Assembly (NCBI GenBank): GCA_902562285.1
Contig: CACESU010000001.1
Coordinates: 62,001 to 126,000, forward strand
Origin: an uncultured Alphaproteobacteria bacterium
GTDB taxonomy: Bacteria; Pseudomonadota; Alphaproteobacteria; Rhodobacterales; Rhodobacteraceae
Length of the DNA stretch: 64,000 nt
Direction of reading: 5' to 3'
Position numbers and translations under genes: made by a program. Positions 62,483 to 64,000 of this stretch are shown piece by piece (the stretch's first letter is position 1; every line of letters begins with the position of its first letter). The notes under the pieces are model-generated. The model saw only the letters and a list, made by a program, of their open reading frames with translations. It made no database searches and was not told the origin of the DNA.

Positions 62483-63577
62483 ATGAACATAGATTACTCA
62501 TTAGAACTCATTAGAATAAATAAAAGTTTCGATAATACAAAAGTAGTCGAAAATTTAGATTTATCAATTCTTCCTGGTAAGGTCACATGCCTGCTAGGTC
62601 CTTCTGGGTGTGGTAAATCTACCACTCTTAGGATTGCTGCAGGTTTAGAGATTCAAGACCATGGAAAAGTTAAGATAAATGGTAATTTAATTTCTGAACC
62701 TAATGTTTGTCATTTACCACCTGAAAAAAGAAATATTGGATTTATGTTTCAAGACTTCGCTCTTTTCCCTCATTTGAACGTTGAAAAAAACATAGAATTT
62801 GGATTAACAAAAAATCAATATAAAAAATTTAATTATTTTTCATCAGACGAAATTTTGAAAAAAATAGGCCTTGATGGATTCCAAAAAAAATACCCACATA
62901 CACTTTCTGGCGGGGAACAGCAGAGAATAGCTCTTGCTAGAGCAATTTCTAGTATGCCTAAGTTAATGTTAATGGATGAGCCTTTTTCTGGTCTAGATAA
63001 GAGATTAAGAGATGAAATTAGAGACGAAACTATTCAAATGCTTAAAGATCAAGGTGTAGCAGTACTAATAGTAACCCATGAACCAGAGGAAGCTATGAAA
63101 ATGGCTGATAACATTGCATTAATGAAAAATGGAAAGATAATTCAGCAAGGAGCCCCATATAATATTTATAATAAACCATTAGACGGTAATGTCGCAGCTT
63201 TTTTTTCAGATATAAATATTTTGCACAGTATAGTTAAAGATGGGCGAACAGAAACACCATTTGGTCCATTTATTACACCAGGTTTTAAAGAGGGCTCTTA
63301 TGTAGAAATAATTATCAGACCTCAACACCTGAAAATTGATTTTGATAGAAGCGGTAAAGGACCAAATCCAACTATCCAAGATGGTGTGCCAGCAAGAGGC
63401 AAAGTTTGTATATCTAGATTTATTGGAAAAGAAAGTATAATAGAATTAAAAATGGAAAAAGATGGATCTAAACTTAAAGTGTCAATTCCAGGAGTTTTTT
63501 TACCTAACCCAGAAACGCCTTTATGGTTGTCTATGAGAAGAGACCGATGTTTCGTATTCCCAAAAGAGGTAAAATAA
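62483..63577 (+). CDS. ABC transporter ATP-binding protein (FbpC/PotA-like, TOBE domain)
   Basis: GPSGCGKSTTLRIAAGLE; TLSGGEQQRIALARA; LMLMDEPFSGLD. Confidence 0.92.
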   Translation: MNIDYSLELIRINKSFDNTKVVENLDLSILPGKVTCLLGPSGCGKSTTLRIAAGLEIQDHGKVKINGNLISEPNVCHLPPEKRNIGFMFQDFALFPHLNVEKNIEFGLTKNQYKKFNYFSSDEILKKIGLDGFQKKYPHTLSGGEQQRIALARAISSMPKLMLMDEPFSGLDKRLRDEIRDETIQMLKDQGVAVLIVTHEPEEAMKMADNIALMKNGKIIQQGAPYNIYNKPLDGNVAAFFSDINILHSIVKDGRTETPFGPFITPGFKEGSYVEIIIRPQHLKIDFDRSGKGPNPTIQDGVPARGKVCISRFIGKESIIELKMEKDGSKLKVSIPGVFLPNPETPLWLSMRRDRCFVFPKEVK

Positions 63578-63683
63578 ATTATAAATATTTACAATATGTT
63601 TACTTTTTTTTTTGTTAGATATAATTATGTATAATAAATCACGCAAGACGAAGAAGAGTAAACTATAGTATGGGAGAATTTTA

Positions 63684-63902
63684 ATGCTAAATAATATTGG
63701 CTTACCAGGAATATTGTTAATTGCAATAGTAGTTCTTGTTTTATTTGGACGGGGAAAAATTTCAGGACTAATGGGAGAAGTTGGTAAAGGTATTACTAGC
63801 TTTAAGAAAGGTATTAGTGAAGGAAAAGCAGAACTTGAGAAAGCAGAAGAGGAAGCAGTTGCTGAGGCGAAAGATGTAACACCTGAAAAAGATAAAAGTT
63901 AG
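63684..63902 (+). CDS. tatA: Sec-independent translocase subunit TatA
   Basis: [38 protein letters not shown]. Confidence 0.93.
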   Translation: MLNNIGLPGILLIAIVVLVLFGRGKISGLMGEVGKGITSFKKGISEGKAELEKAEEEAVAEAKDVTPEKDKS

Positions 63903-63928
63903 AATTTTAAAAAAATTGGAACAAATTA

Positions 63929-64000
63929 ATGTTTGATTTAGGTTGGTTAGAACTTTTGGTAATAGGGATTACTGCTTTGATAGTAGTTGGTCCAAAAGAA
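63929..64000 (+). CDS. tatB: Sec-independent translocase subunit TatB, partial
   Basis: [24 protein letters not shown]... truncated by window end. Confidence 0.88.
   Translation, partial: MFDLGWLELLVIGITALIVVGPKE

Overview
The window is AT-rich and reads as chromosomal DNA from a marine-type alphaproteobacterium. The assignment is inferred from the lon - tRNA-Val - tRNA-Asp - nuoA-N - birA - rnj order; no search was run. Core blocks are guaA, tpiA, an IscA/SufA-type gene with a DUF59/SufT-like gene, tgt, lon, a complete nuoA-N operon, birA, RNase J, a ferredoxin-NADP reductase, prfC and tatA/B. There are three accessory zones. (1) About 2.4-14.4 kb is a catabolic cluster with two ureohydrolases, a D-threonine-aldolase-like PLP enzyme, an amino-acid-type ABC importer, an amidase, an MmgE/PrpD protein and an Fe-ADH. 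It contains a repeated intergenic element with a perfect 7-3-7 palindrome. (2) About 14.5-27.3 kb is a glycan/deoxysugar island bracketed by diverged copies of one sequence element. It includes a TPR-sulfotransferase gene with a 510-bp higher-order repeat and two in-frame stops, and is followed by an interrupted secreted lyase-like gene. (3) About 37.2-39.75 kb is a small insertion bounded by tRNA-Val(TAC) and a decayed copy of its 3' half, carrying a class III cyclase-TPR gene. No CRISPR array, rRNA operon, IS transposase or intact integrase was seen.
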